Shown here piece after piece: positions 1 through 5,228 of a stretch of DNA of 7,464 bases (positions are counted from its first letter, which is position 1; every line of letters begins with the position of its first letter). Location: NCBI GenBank assembly GCA_030598425.1, contig JAUVPY010000110.1, positions 1 through 7,464 on the forward strand, read 5' to 3'. The stretch is from Anaerolineae bacterium (GTDB taxonomy: Bacteria > Chloroflexota > Anaerolineae > 4572-78 > NAK82). The notes beneath the pieces were generated by a model. The model was not told where the DNA came from and ran no database searches. It was given only the letters and a program-made list of their open reading frames with translations. The position numbers were made by a program, and so were the translations under genes.

Positions 1-851
1 AAGTGATCGCGGTAGTGATCGACCCAGTATTCGTGCTCCCGCTCCCTGGGCAAAAAGAGCCTGAACTCGCCCTGGGGATCGTCTGCCTCCAGGTAGCGAA
101 ACTCAGTCGCCAGGGTCTGCTGGCAGCCGATCATGATGTACTGTTTGGACTTGGTCTTGAGAACGAAACAGCTAAATGTTTCGTCCGTTTCCTCGTAAAC
201 GAGCTGATCGTGCGCCGGATCAGTGCCCAAAACGTGACGGTAAACCCGATGCCACCTCAGGGTGGCGGGGTCTTGCTTGGTATAGAACAGTGTCTTGTTG
301 TCCTCGGCCCACGCCATATTGGCCGTTACCCCGGGGATCACGTGTGGTAGGATCTCACCGCTGGACAGGTCCTTGAAGTGGATGGTGTAGATGCGGCGTC
401 CGACCGCATCCACCGGGTAAGCGAGGGTATCCTGGCCTGAGCTAACCTTAGACGGCCCCACCGAGAAGAACTCGTGGCCTTCCGCCATCACGTTGACGTC
501 AAGCATCACCTCCTCAGGCGCATTCAGAGTCCCCTTCTTGCGGCAGTGGATGGGGTACTCCTTGCCATCCTCAAAGCGGGTGTAGTAGAAATGGTCGTCC
601 TTCTTGTAGGGGACGGTCACATCTGTCTGTTTGATGCGGCCCCTGATCTCCTCAAACAGGGCTTGCTGCAAACCCCCTGTGTGGGCCATCACCTCCTCGG
701 TGTAAGCGTTCTCGGCCTCGAGGTAGGCGATCACCTCAGGGTCGTCGCGTTTGTTGAGCCAGTAGTAGTTGTCGGTGCGGACCTGGCCGTGCATCTCCAG
801 GTCAACGGGGATCACCTTGGCTACCGGTGGGCTGAGTTTGGCGTCAGACAT
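1..851 (-). CDS. ptrB: Oligopeptidase B-type S9A serine peptidase, N-terminal part (partial)
   Basis: This is the first 283 codons of a prolyl-oligopeptidase-family peptidase, cut by the left edge of the window. Oligopeptidase B is normally about 690 residues and cleaves short peptides after Arg or Lys in the cytoplasm. The visible part covers the N-terminal lead-in and most of the beta-propeller gate domain; the alpha/beta hydrolase domain with the Ser-Asp-His triad lies outside. Family hallmarks are visible: HGQVRTDNYYWLNKRDDPEV near residues 21-40, LEAENAYTEEVM near 44-55, and further on YRHVLGT, YEETDETF and a REREHEYWVDHY stretch close to the edge. These line up with E. coli PtrB from memory (DNYYWLRDD, EENSY, WRHAIGT, YEEKDDTYYV, RRKDHEYSLDHY). 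The frame has no stop. The ATG is chosen because AAGGAGAG lies 8 nt upstream, and there is no signal peptide. It is transcribed divergently from the cupin operon. The family call is firm; the substrate preference is inferred, as the specificity-determining acidic residues are not in view. Confidence 0.9.
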   Translation of the reverse strand, partial: MSDAKLSPPVAKVIPVDLEMHGQVRTDNYYWLNKRDDPEVIAYLEAENAYTEEVMAHTGGLQQALFEEIRGRIKQTDVTVPYKKDDHFYYTRFEDGKEYPIHCRKKGTLNAPEEVMLDVNVMAEGHEFFSVGPSKVSSGQDTLAYPVDAVGRRIYTIHFKDLSSGEILPHVIPGVTANMAWAEDNKTLFYTKQDPATLRWHRVYRHVLGTDPAHDQLVYEETDETFSCFVLKTKSKQYIMIGCQQTLATEFRYLEADDPQGEFRLFLPREREHEYWVDHYRDH

Positions 852-859
852 AGCGGATT

Positions 860-867
860 CTCTCCTT
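860..867 (-). promoter_or_regulatory. Ribosome binding site of the oligopeptidase B gene
   Basis: Read on the minus strand this is AAGGAGAG, 8 nt before the ATG at 851. It fixes the start of the peptidase gene. Confidence 0.75.
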
Positions 868-908
868 GAGGGACTGACTGGTAAGCCAATCCCGTATGCG
901 TTGCGAGG

Positions 909-937
909 ATTGTACTGGAAACCTATGCCGGTCGCAA
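909..937 (-). promoter_or_regulatory. Sigma70-type promoter of the oligopeptidase B gene
   Basis: On the minus strand TTGCGA (932-937) and TACAAT (909-914) are separated by exactly 17 bp. The -35 matches the consensus at 4 of 6 positions and the -10 at 5 of 6. Transcription would start near 902, giving a leader of about 50 nt that contains the AAGGAGAG site. Confidence 0.6.
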
Positions 938-954
938 GCTAATCCCTTCCCCTC

Positions 955-988
955 AAATATGAATTTTAAGCTACAAATAGTCATATTT
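955..988. promoter_or_regulatory. Inverted repeat, candidate operator of the cupin/Rieske-P450 operon
   Basis: AAATATGA (955-962) and TCATATTT (981-988) are perfect inverted copies separated by 18 bp, so half-site centres are 26 bp apart. The right arm ends 4 bp before the TATAAT of the operon promoter, and the repeat spans the region where a -35 element would sit. This is a plausible repressor or activator site. The local sequence is very AT-rich, which raises the odds of a chance palindrome, and no regulator gene is in the window. Confidence 0.4.
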
Positions 989-998
989 ATGATATAAT
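970..998 (+). promoter_or_regulatory. Extended -10 promoter of the cupin/Rieske-P450 operon
   Basis: The sequence TGA-TATAAT (990-998) is a perfect -10 hexamer preceded by the extended -10 TG. The -35 position (GCTACA, 970-975, 17-bp spacer) matches only ACA, as is common for extended -10 promoters. Transcription would start near 1005, leaving a leader of only about 14 nt before the ATG at 1019. Confidence 0.65.
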
Positions 999-1006
999 AG
1001 CTGGTG

Positions 1007-1013
1007 AAGGGAG
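1007..1013 (+). promoter_or_regulatory. Ribosome binding site that sets the cupin start
   Basis: AAGGGAG stands 5 nt before the ATG at 1019. An in-frame GTG at 1004 would put this site inside the coding region and would coincide with the predicted transcription start, so the ATG is preferred. Confidence 0.65.
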
Positions 1014-1018
1014 AAGAC

Positions 1019-1405
1019 ATGCAACACGCAAGGTACATTCGTTTATACACAGATGAGAGCGGTGAGTCTCACTTTGAAGATCTGAAGATCCCACTTTCTA
1101 CGGTGGACTTTGCACCGCCCGCCGCTCCCCTGAACGTTGCCCAGTTTCTACCGGCGGCGCAATGCCTTTGGGTCGGTGCTCCGCCCGGGTGGGCGGGCGA
1201 GAAGCCACATCCAAGCCCACGACGCCAGGTCTTCTGTGCCTTACAGGGCGAATACGAAGTAACCGCCAGTGACGGCGGCGCACGTCGCTTCCCGGCCGGA
1301 AGCGTTCTCTTGCTTGAGGACACCTGGGGGAAGGGCCACGCCACTCGCATCATAAGCGAAGACGAGGTTCTGATCTTTGGGGTCGTGTTGGCAGACACTG
1401 AATAG
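1019..1405 (+). CDS. Small single-domain cupin protein
   Basis: A 128-residue cytoplasmic protein with no signal peptide or membrane segment. It consists of one cupin barrel preceded by about 45 residues of family-specific N-terminus (YTDESGESHFEDLKIPL, then DFAPPAAPLN). Cupin motif 1 appears in reduced form around HPSPRRQVFCALQGEYEV (H64 to V81). Motif 2 is FPAGSVLLLEDTWGKGH (91-107) with the PxG turn and a final His. Likely metal ligands are H64 and H107, so it is not certain that a metal is bound. I recognise the layout from uncharacterised bacterial cupin-domain proteins carrying SDGxxRRFxxGSVLLLEDTxGKGH; none has a function I can name. It is the first gene of the operon, 29 bp upstream of the Rieske-P450 gene with no terminator between. 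It could bind, isomerise or oxygenate the P450 substrate or product, or act as a ligand sensor. That role is inference from position only. Confidence 0.82.
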   Translation: MQHARYIRLYTDESGESHFEDLKIPLSTVDFAPPAAPLNVAQFLPAAQCLWVGAPPGWAGEKPHPSPRRQVFCALQGEYEVTASDGGARRFPAGSVLLLEDTWGKGHATRIISEDEVLIFGVVLADTE

Positions 1406-1434
1406 CGTATAAATTGTGAGAGGACACATCGAGC

Positions 1435-3207
1435 ATGGGGCATAGAATCCGAGTCGCCCATATCAGTGAATTTGCCGAAGAGAACCCGCTGGTCGTTCAG
1501 GTCGACGGCGTGGACCTGGTGGCGGTCTATCATAATGAGGCTGTTACCCTGTTTGAAGGCAGATGTCCGCATCAAGGCACCATGCTGGGGGAGGGCACGC
1601 TGGAAGACGGAGCGCTGGTTTGTCGTGGGCACGGCTGGCGCTTTGACCCTGTTTCCGGAGCGAAGATCGGGGATCCCCACGTCTGTTTGAAGTCATTCGC
1701 CGTTGAGATCGAGGCCGGACACGTGATCGTAGACCGGGACGAGGTTCTCAACTGGAAGCGTCTTGGTTCGGAAGAGGACGCCGCGTCGTCCGTTGGGCGG
1801 CCAGGTCGTACCTTGGATCAGCTTCCCGGTCCGCAGGGGCTGCCCCTGTTGGGCAACAGTCTGCAAGTAGACTTGAAACAACTTCACCTGATTCTTGAGG
1901 GGTGGAGCGAAACCTATGGCCCCGTCTACACGTTCAGTATCGGAAAGAAGCCATTCGTCGTTTTCGCCGAGCCGGAGTTGGTCAATCAGATCCTGCGCGA
2001 TCGGCCGGAGACCTACCGCCGTCTGGGCACCATAGAGCAGGTATTACTGGAGCTGGGTATCGATGGGGTCTTCTCCGCCGAGGGCGACAATTGGCGCAGA
2101 CAGCGCCGGTTGGTGATGCAGGCTCTGTATACAAGGCATCAGCGCCAGTTCTTTCCCACCCTAAAGAAGGTCACCCAACGCCTTCGGAGACGCTGGGATA
2201 AGGCGGCCGAAGATCGAACGCCGGTTGAAGTGCAGAAGGATCTGATGCGCTACACGGTTGACGTGACCACCAACCTGGCCTTTGGCTACGACATGAATAC
2301 GCTGGAGGAAGAGGGCGACGTCATCCAACAGCACCTGGAAAAGATGTTTCCTATGATCACAAACCGCATTTTTGCCCCGCTCCCTTATTGGCGTTACTTC
2401 AAGCTACCGGCGGACCGGGCTCTGGACGGCGCCTTAGAGGAAACACGCACGACGGTCGACGAGTTCATCGCCCACAGCCGCGATCAGATCGCTCGAGACC
2501 CGGACCTGGCCCAGCACCCCATGAATCTGATGCAGGGCATGTTGGTCGCCCAAGATGAAGGCGTGGAGGGCCTCAACAACGAAGAGATCTTCGGCAACGC
2601 AATTACCATACTCCTGGCCGGGGAAGATACCACGGCCAATACGATTGCCTGGATGATGCACTTTATGGCCGAGTACCCAGAGGTCCAAGGCAAGATGCAG
2701 GCGGAAGTGGATGCCGTTCTGGGGACTGGGGACATGCTGTATGACTACGACGATGCCCGGAAGCTCACTTACCTGGAAGCGGTGGCGCACGAGACCATGC
2801 GTCTGAAGCCGGTGGCGCCCTTCCTTGCTCTGGAGACCAACGTCGACGTGGAAGTGGACAGGCTACATATTCCAGCCGGTACATCCCTTATGCTGTTGAG
2901 TCGCCCCGGTGTGTTGCAGGAGAGCGATTACCCCGAGCCGTATGAGTTTCAGCCGGAGCGCTGGCTTTCTGAGAGCAAAACCCGTAAGATCCGTCATCCC
3001 CGCTCGTTCATGCCCTTTGGGTCAGGACCCCGTCTGTGCCCGGGCCGCAGCCTGGCCTTGCTTGAAATAAAAACCGCCATGGCCATGGTGTGTCGCAACT
3101 TCAACGTTTCAAGGGCCGGTCAAGCCGGAGAGGTCGGCGAGACCTTTGCATTTACCATGATGCCGACCGATTTATTCGTAAGATTCAGTACTCGCCATCC
3201 CAGCTAG
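1435..3207 (+). CDS. Rieske [2Fe-2S] ferredoxin-cytochrome P450 fusion protein
   Basis: A 590-residue cytoplasmic monooxygenase. Residues 1-104 form a Rieske ferredoxin-like domain with the full ligand set C44-P-H46 and C63-R-G-H66 (CxH, 16 residues, CxxH). Residues 105-128 are a charged, Gly/Pro-containing linker. A complete P450 follows, opening with LPGPQGLPLLGN (130-141). It has the C-helix W220xxxR224, the I-helix oxygen-activation motif A395-G-E-D-T-T400 (acid-alcohol pair D398/T399), the K-helix E453xxR456, QPERW (506-510) and the haem loop FGSGPRLCPG with axial cysteine C535. No key residue is missing, so the haem domain should be catalytic. The Rieske domain most likely feeds electrons to the haem in cis, replacing a separate ferredoxin; that is inference. 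No NAD(P)H:ferredoxin reductase is nearby. The P450 half resembles soluble bacterial P450s with RRQRRLVM and LLAGEDTTANT stretches; the substrate cannot be deduced. A GAGAGGA site sits 10 nt before the ATG, and the gene shares the cupin transcript. Confidence 0.93.
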   Translation: MGHRIRVAHISEFAEENPLVVQVDGVDLVAVYHNEAVTLFEGRCPHQGTMLGEGTLEDGALVCRGHGWRFDPVSGAKIGDPHVCLKSFAVEIEAGHVIVDRDEVLNWKRLGSEEDAASSVGRPGRTLDQLPGPQGLPLLGNSLQVDLKQLHLILEGWSETYGPVYTFSIGKKPFVVFAEPELVNQILRDRPETYRRLGTIEQVLLELGIDGVFSAEGDNWRRQRRLVMQALYTRHQRQFFPTLKKVTQRLRRRWDKAAEDRTPVEVQKDLMRYTVDVTTNLAFGYDMNTLEEEGDVIQQHLEKMFPMITNRIFAPLPYWRYFKLPADRALDGALEETRTTVDEFIAHSRDQIARDPDLAQHPMNLMQGMLVAQDEGVEGLNNEEIFGNAITILLAGEDTTANTIAWMMHFMAEYPEVQGKMQAEVDAVLGTGDMLYDYDDARKLTYLEAVAHETMRLKPVAPFLALETNVDVEVDRLHIPAGTSLMLLSRPGVLQESDYPEPYEFQPERWLSESKTRKIRHPRSFMPFGSGPRLCPGRSLALLEIKTAMAMVCRNFNVSRAGQAGEVGETFAFTMMPTDLFVRFSTRHPS

Positions 3208-3228
3208 CTTTCGATATTGTACAAGCTG

Positions 3229-3265
3229 CGTAGGCTGGGTTGAGCCAAGGCGAAACCCAGTCTAC
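3229..3265. repeat. REP-like palindromic repeat, copy 1 (intact)
   Basis: The element starts CGTAGGCTGGGTTGAG. It forms a hairpin with GTAG (3230-3233) pairing CTAC (3262-3265), a G-T wobble (3234/3261) and CTGGGTT (3235-3241) pairing AACCCAG (3254-3260). That is a 12-bp stem with a 12-nt loop. The 5' GTAG tetranucleotide before an imperfect palindrome is the classic layout of REP sequences mobilised by RAYT transposases. No T-run follows, so it is a poor intrinsic terminator, although it lies just after the P450 stop and could stabilise the 3' end of that message. Confidence 0.6.
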
Positions 3266-3268
3266 AAC
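3240..3268 (+). promoter_or_regulatory. Weak candidate promoter of the DUF3224 gene inside the REP-like repeat
   Basis: TTGAGC (3240-3245) and TACAAC (3263-3268) are 17 bp apart, each matching the consensus at 4 of 6 positions. The pair overlaps the hairpin of the repeat. The DUF3224 gene could equally be read from the cupin/P450 transcript. Confidence 0.25.
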
Positions 3269-3286
3269 CCTAACATGTGCATAGCC

Positions 3287-3292
3287 AGGGAG
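3287..3292 (+). promoter_or_regulatory. Ribosome binding site that sets the DUF3224 start
   Basis: AGGGAG lies 8 nt before the ATG at 3301. An in-frame GTG at 3277 has no such site and would place this one inside the gene, so the ATG is used. Confidence 0.6.
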
Positions 3293-3300
3293 ACAACCGC

Positions 3301-3699
3301 ATGAGCACACACGCGACCGCAACGTTCGAGGTCAAGAGCTGGGACGAGAAGCCCTACGACGAGATGGACGGGGCGCCCAAGCTCACCCGTGCCAGTATCA
3401 CCAAGTCATTTGAAGGGGATATCGAAGGCGAAGCGACGCTCGAGTACCTGATGGTCCACCGCGACGACGGCTCCGCCAACTTCGTCGGCCTGGAGCGCAT
3501 CGTCGGCCGCCTCGGGGATCGATCGGGCAGCTTCGTGCTTCAGCACAGCGGGACCTTTGAGGGCGGCACGGCAAAGGCCACCTGGTTCGTCGTACCGGGC
3601 TCCGGAACCGGAGACCTGCGCGGTCTGCGGGGCGAGGGCGGCTTTGCTTCCGGGCACGCGGATAGCTATCTCATCACGCTCGACTACGACTTCGAGTAA
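3301..3699 (+). CDS. DUF3224 domain-containing protein
   Basis: A 132-residue protein recognised as DUF3224 from its near-consensus sequence: HATATFEVKSWDEKPYDEMD at the start, then KLTRASITKSFEGDIEGEATLEYL, VGLERIVGRLGDRSGSFVLQ, HSGTFEGG, ATWFVVPGSGTGDLRGLRGEGGF and a terminal LDYDFE. The family is thought to adopt a small beta-barrel of the allene-oxide-cyclase/dirigent type; its function is not established as far as I know. The length is normal for the family and nothing is truncated. There is no signal peptide or membrane segment. It starts 93 bp after the P450 stop and could share that transcript, because no intrinsic terminator separates them. It is flanked on both sides by copies of the same REP-like repeat. 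A ligand-binding or cyclase-like role on a P450 product is conceivable but unsupported. Confidence 0.88.
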   Translation: MSTHATATFEVKSWDEKPYDEMDGAPKLTRASITKSFEGDIEGEATLEYLMVHRDDGSANFVGLERIVGRLGDRSGSFVLQHSGTFEGGTAKATWFVVPGSGTGDLRGLRGEGGFASGHADSYLITLDYDFE

Positions 3700-3731
3700 C
3701 GACCACAGCCCCTCGTCGGTGTTCGAGCCAC

Positions 3732-3763
3732 GTAGGCTGAGTCGAGCCAGGGTGAAAGCCAGC
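3732..3763. repeat. REP-like palindromic repeat, copy 2 (decayed)
   Basis: Aligned with the copy at 3229-3265, the 32-bp core (including the C at 3731) matches at 27 positions. It begins GTAGGCTGAGTCGAGCCA. The stem is partly lost: GCTG (3736-3739) still pairs CAGC (3760-3763), but the inner pairs are mismatched and the outer CTAC is gone. It is in the same orientation as copy 1, so the DUF3224 gene lies between direct copies. Confidence 0.55.
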
Positions 3764-3810
3764 AGCCATTTCTCACGTTCGGAACAAGTGACAGCCTGGT
3801 TTTGACGCTC

Positions 3811-3835
3811 GCGGTGGATAGTCATATCCGCCCGC
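3811..3835. other. Hairpin in the DUF3224-aldo/keto reductase gap
   Basis: GCGGTGGATA and TATCCGCCCGC face each other across a 4-nt loop (GTCA, 3821-3824). The stem is about 10 bp with one T-G wobble and one bulged C. It has no T-run. It sits just after a TTGACG hexamer (3802-3807) and 26 nt before a true terminator. It may be part of the 3' trailer of the DUF3224 message or of a short untranslated RNA; the sequence does not decide. Confidence 0.35.
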
Positions 3836-3861
3836 CAGTACCCGCTTGGCCCCGCCAGGAC

Positions 3862-3897
3862 GAAGACTCCCACAACGCGTGGGAGCCTTCTTGTTCT
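3862..3897 (+). terminator. Intrinsic terminator downstream of the DUF3224 gene
   Basis: GAAG (3862-3865) and CTCCCAC (3867-3873) pair with GTGGGAG (3879-3885) and CTTC (3887-3890) around a 5-nt loop AACGC. There is one A-C mismatch in the stem. The tail TTGTTCT follows at once. The reverse direction lacks a T-rich tail, so it works on the plus strand, ending transcripts from the DUF3224 side and insulating the aldo/keto reductase. Confidence 0.75.
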
Positions 3898-3919
3898 AAA
3901 CCCAAACCGACATTACAAT
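3891..3919 (+). promoter_or_regulatory. Promoter of the aldo/keto reductase gene, overlapping the terminator tail
   Basis: TTGTTC (3891-3896) and TACAAT (3914-3919) are separated by 17 bp. The -10 matches at 5 of 6 and the -35 at 3 of 6. Transcription would start near 3926, giving a leader of about 44 nt. The -35 hexamer lies within the T-rich tail of the preceding terminator. Confidence 0.5.
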
Positions 3920-3957
3920 ACCAATTCGTCCCACAAACACACTCACAAGGAGATATC

Positions 3958-3962
3958 AGGAG
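3958..3962 (+). promoter_or_regulatory. Ribosome binding site that sets the aldo/keto reductase start
   Basis: AGGAG stands 7 nt before the ATG at 3970. A second AAGGAGAT (3947-3954) is 15 nt away, too far to serve this ATG well. The frame is open back to 3802, but that segment reads through the terminator and shows no family similarity. Confidence 0.7.
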
Positions 3963-3969
3963 CGAAATC

Positions 3970-4917
3970 ATGCAATACCGACGATTGGGCAACGCTGGAA
4001 TGAAGGTGAGCGCCGTGTCGCTGGGCGGGTGGATCAACTTCGGCGAAGGTAAGGTCGAGGCCGAGACCGCCCGGAAAGTGGTGGAAACCGCCTACGAGGG
4101 GGGCATTAACTACTTTGACTTGGCCGACGCCTACGGCACGGGAGGTGCCGAAAAACAGATGGGCCAGGTCCTGGCAGCGTATCCGCGCCACACCTTGGTG
4201 ATTGCCACCAAGCTCTTCTGGCCCATGAGCGACGACGACAACGATCGTGGCCTGTCGCGCAAACACATTATGGAGAGCATCGACAAGAGCCTTGAGCGCC
4301 TGGGCACCGATTACGTGGACATCTACTTCTGCCACCGCCCCGACCCGGAGACGCCTATCCGCGAAACGGCCAGGGCTATGCATACCTTAATCGAGCGGGG
4401 CAAGGTGCTATACTGGGGCACGTCGGTATGGACGGCGGCCCAGATCAGCGAAGCCTATGACGTCTGTGAACGCCACGGTTGGCATTTGCCCCAGACCGAG
4501 CAGCCGGAGTACTCCATGCTGAACCGCGAGCCGGTCGAAAGCGAAATCCTGCCGGCCACCGAGCCGCGCGGTATCGGTCTGGTGACCTGGTCGCCGCTGG
4601 CTATGGGCATGCTGACCGGCAAATACGACGACGGCGTCCCCCACGGCTCGCGCTTCGGGCGCGAGCCGTGGGCCAAAGAACGCTTTTTCAACGAGGGGAC
4701 CGCCGAACAGGTGCGTCAGCTCAAGCCCATTGCCGATCGCCTGGGCATCACCCGCTCTCAACTGGCCCTGGCCTGGATCCTGCGCCACCCGGGTGTCAGC
4801 AGCGTGATCACCGGCGCCACTCGCCCGGAGCAGGTGGTCGAGAACGCCGAGGCGGCCGACGTCGAGCTGTCGCTCGAGGTGGTTGAGGAGATCGAGGAGG
4901 TTCTGAAGACGAAATAG
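3970..4917 (+). CDS. Aldo/keto reductase, potassium-channel beta-subunit type
   Basis: A 315-residue NADPH-dependent oxidoreductase with a TIM-barrel fold, reducing aldehydes or ketones in the cytoplasm. The catalytic tetrad is complete: D50 (in NYFDLADAYG), Y55, K81 (in IATKLFW) and H122 (in YFCHRPD). The subfamily of KCNAB and E. coli YghZ is shown by MQYRRLGNAGMKVSAVSLGG at the start, GLSRKHIMESIDKSLERLGT (94-113), DYVDIYFCHRPD, YWGTSVWTAAQI, QTEQPEYSMLNREPVE and TWSPLAMGMLTGKYDDG (206-222). The cofactor-binding end carries ITGATRPEQVVENAEA (280-295). Length is normal and nothing is missing. It stands alone: a terminator precedes it, it has its own promoter, and a 323-bp gene-free region follows. 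The family's true substrates are usually unknown (methylglyoxal-like carbonyls have been reported for YghZ). A link to the upstream P450 is only proximity. Confidence 0.93.
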   Translation: MQYRRLGNAGMKVSAVSLGGWINFGEGKVEAETARKVVETAYEGGINYFDLADAYGTGGAEKQMGQVLAAYPRHTLVIATKLFWPMSDDDNDRGLSRKHIMESIDKSLERLGTDYVDIYFCHRPDPETPIRETARAMHTLIERGKVLYWGTSVWTAAQISEAYDVCERHGWHLPQTEQPEYSMLNREPVESEILPATEPRGIGLVTWSPLAMGMLTGKYDDGVPHGSRFGREPWAKERFFNEGTAEQVRQLKPIADRLGITRSQLALAWILRHPGVSSVITGATRPEQVVENAEAADVELSLEVVEEIEEVLKTK

Positions 4918-4953
4918 CTTTCGTGGCTTTCGTTCTTTTCGCGCCTTTCGTGC
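4918..4953. repeat. 4 x 9-bp degenerate tandem repeat
   Basis: Directly after the aldo/keto reductase stop come four 9-bp units: CTTTCGTGG, CTTTCGTTC, TTTTCGCGC, CTTTCGTGC. The consensus is CTTTCGTGC. On the other strand it reads as repeats of GCACGAAAG. Such CACGAAAG runs occur between genes in several environmental bacterial genomes, in my recollection; no function is known to me. Confidence 0.6.
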
Positions 4954-4963
4954 TTCAATACCT

Positions 4964-4990
4964 CGCGGACTGACTGGCAGACCATCCGCG
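4964..4990. other. Imperfect hairpin after the aldo/keto reductase gene
   Basis: CGCGGA (4964-4969) pairs with TCCGCG (4985-4990), with TGG/CCA able to pair inside. A weak T-containing tail (CATCTTGGTTT) follows. It could be a poor terminator for the aldo/keto reductase; the tail is not convincing. Confidence 0.3.
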
Positions 4991-5009
4991 CATCTTGGTT
5001 TCCTAGGCA

Positions 5010-5038
5010 TTGGTTTTTTGAGTAGGTTTGGATATAAT
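5010..5038 (+). promoter_or_regulatory. Promoter of the QueG-like gene
   Basis: TTGGTT (5010-5015) and a perfect TATAAT (5033-5038) are separated by 17 bp. Transcription would start near 5045, giving a leader of about 195 nt that includes the palindrome at 5062-5134. Confidence 0.6.
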
Positions 5039-5061
5039 GATACTTGCGGGTTCTAGCATGC

Positions 5062-5134
5062 AGAACCACGGATTTCCAGGATAGCGCGGATTTGCCTGAG
5101 GCTAATCCGCGGCTTCCCGCAGATCCGCGGTTCT
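5062..5134. repeat. Long imperfect palindrome built of 9-bp units
   Basis: The outer arms AGAACCACGGAT (5062-5073) and ATCCGCGGTTCT (5123-5134) are inverted with one mismatch. The inner arms CGCGGATT (5085-5092) and AATCCGCG (5104-5111) pair perfectly, extended by GCC/GGC around a TGA loop past one T-T mismatch. Each arm is three 9-bp units: CACGGATTT, CCAGGATAG, CGCGGATTT on the left; AATCCGCGG, CTTCCCGCA, GATCCGCGG on the right. It lies in the 5' leader of the QueG-like gene but has no coding or T-run signal; it looks like an intergenic repeat element. Confidence 0.65.
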
Positions 5135-5155
5135 CTCGCTAAGTGGTGCCAGCAG

Positions 5156-5228
5156 CCCGTTACATTTGCGGAGTTGGTTAAGGCGGTGATGGCGAAACCG
5201 GCAGACTAGATGAAGCCGAAACTACGGG
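5156..5228 (+). promoter_or_regulatory. Possible leader fold masking the QueG-like gene's ribosome binding site
   Basis: CCCGT (5156-5160) can pair with ACGGG (5224-5228), which overlaps the GGGGAG ribosome binding site (5226-5231). Inside are small competing stems: CGGT (5184-5187) with ACCG (5197-5200), and CGGC (5199-5202) with GCCG (5215-5218), which share bases. Stems are only 4-5 bp. No known riboswitch consensus was recognised. Confidence 0.2.

Noticed and set aside
474..869. A 131-codon open frame on the plus strand with hydrophobic stretches resembling membrane segments
   Set aside because: It lies opposite the well-supported oligopeptidase B frame; the hydrophobicity comes from reading the complement of charged codons.
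1004..1018. GTG start five codons upstream of the cupin ATG
   Set aside because: It would coincide with the predicted transcription start and would place the AAGGGAG ribosome binding site inside the coding region.
1069..1680. A 203-codon open frame on the minus strand across the cupin/P450 junction
   Set aside because: It is antisense to two genes with clear domain motifs, shows no recognisable domain and has an Arg/Pro/Ala-rich shadow composition.
3230..3265. REP-like hairpin as the intrinsic terminator of the P450 gene
   Set aside because: The stem is good but no T-run follows on the plus strand.
3277..3300. GTG start eight codons upstream of the DUF3224 ATG
   Set aside because: No ribosome binding site, and the family similarity starts at the ATG at 3301, which has AGGGAG at the right distance.
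3802..3969. A 56-residue N-terminal extension of the aldo/keto reductase
   Set aside because: The open frame crosses an intrinsic terminator and a promoter, has no family similarity, and the normal start at 3970 has a good AGGAG.
871..4977. Identical 11-mer GGACTGACTGG at 871-881 and 4967-4977
   Set aside because: Several shared 11-mers are expected by chance in a window this long, and the flanks do not match.
5165..5210. tRNA-like wording (GAGTTGGTTAAGGCGG and GGCAGACTAG, as in D-arms of tRNA-Leu or tRNA-Ser)
   Set aside because: No acceptor stem, no anticodon arm and no GTTCRANNC T-loop could be placed around it.
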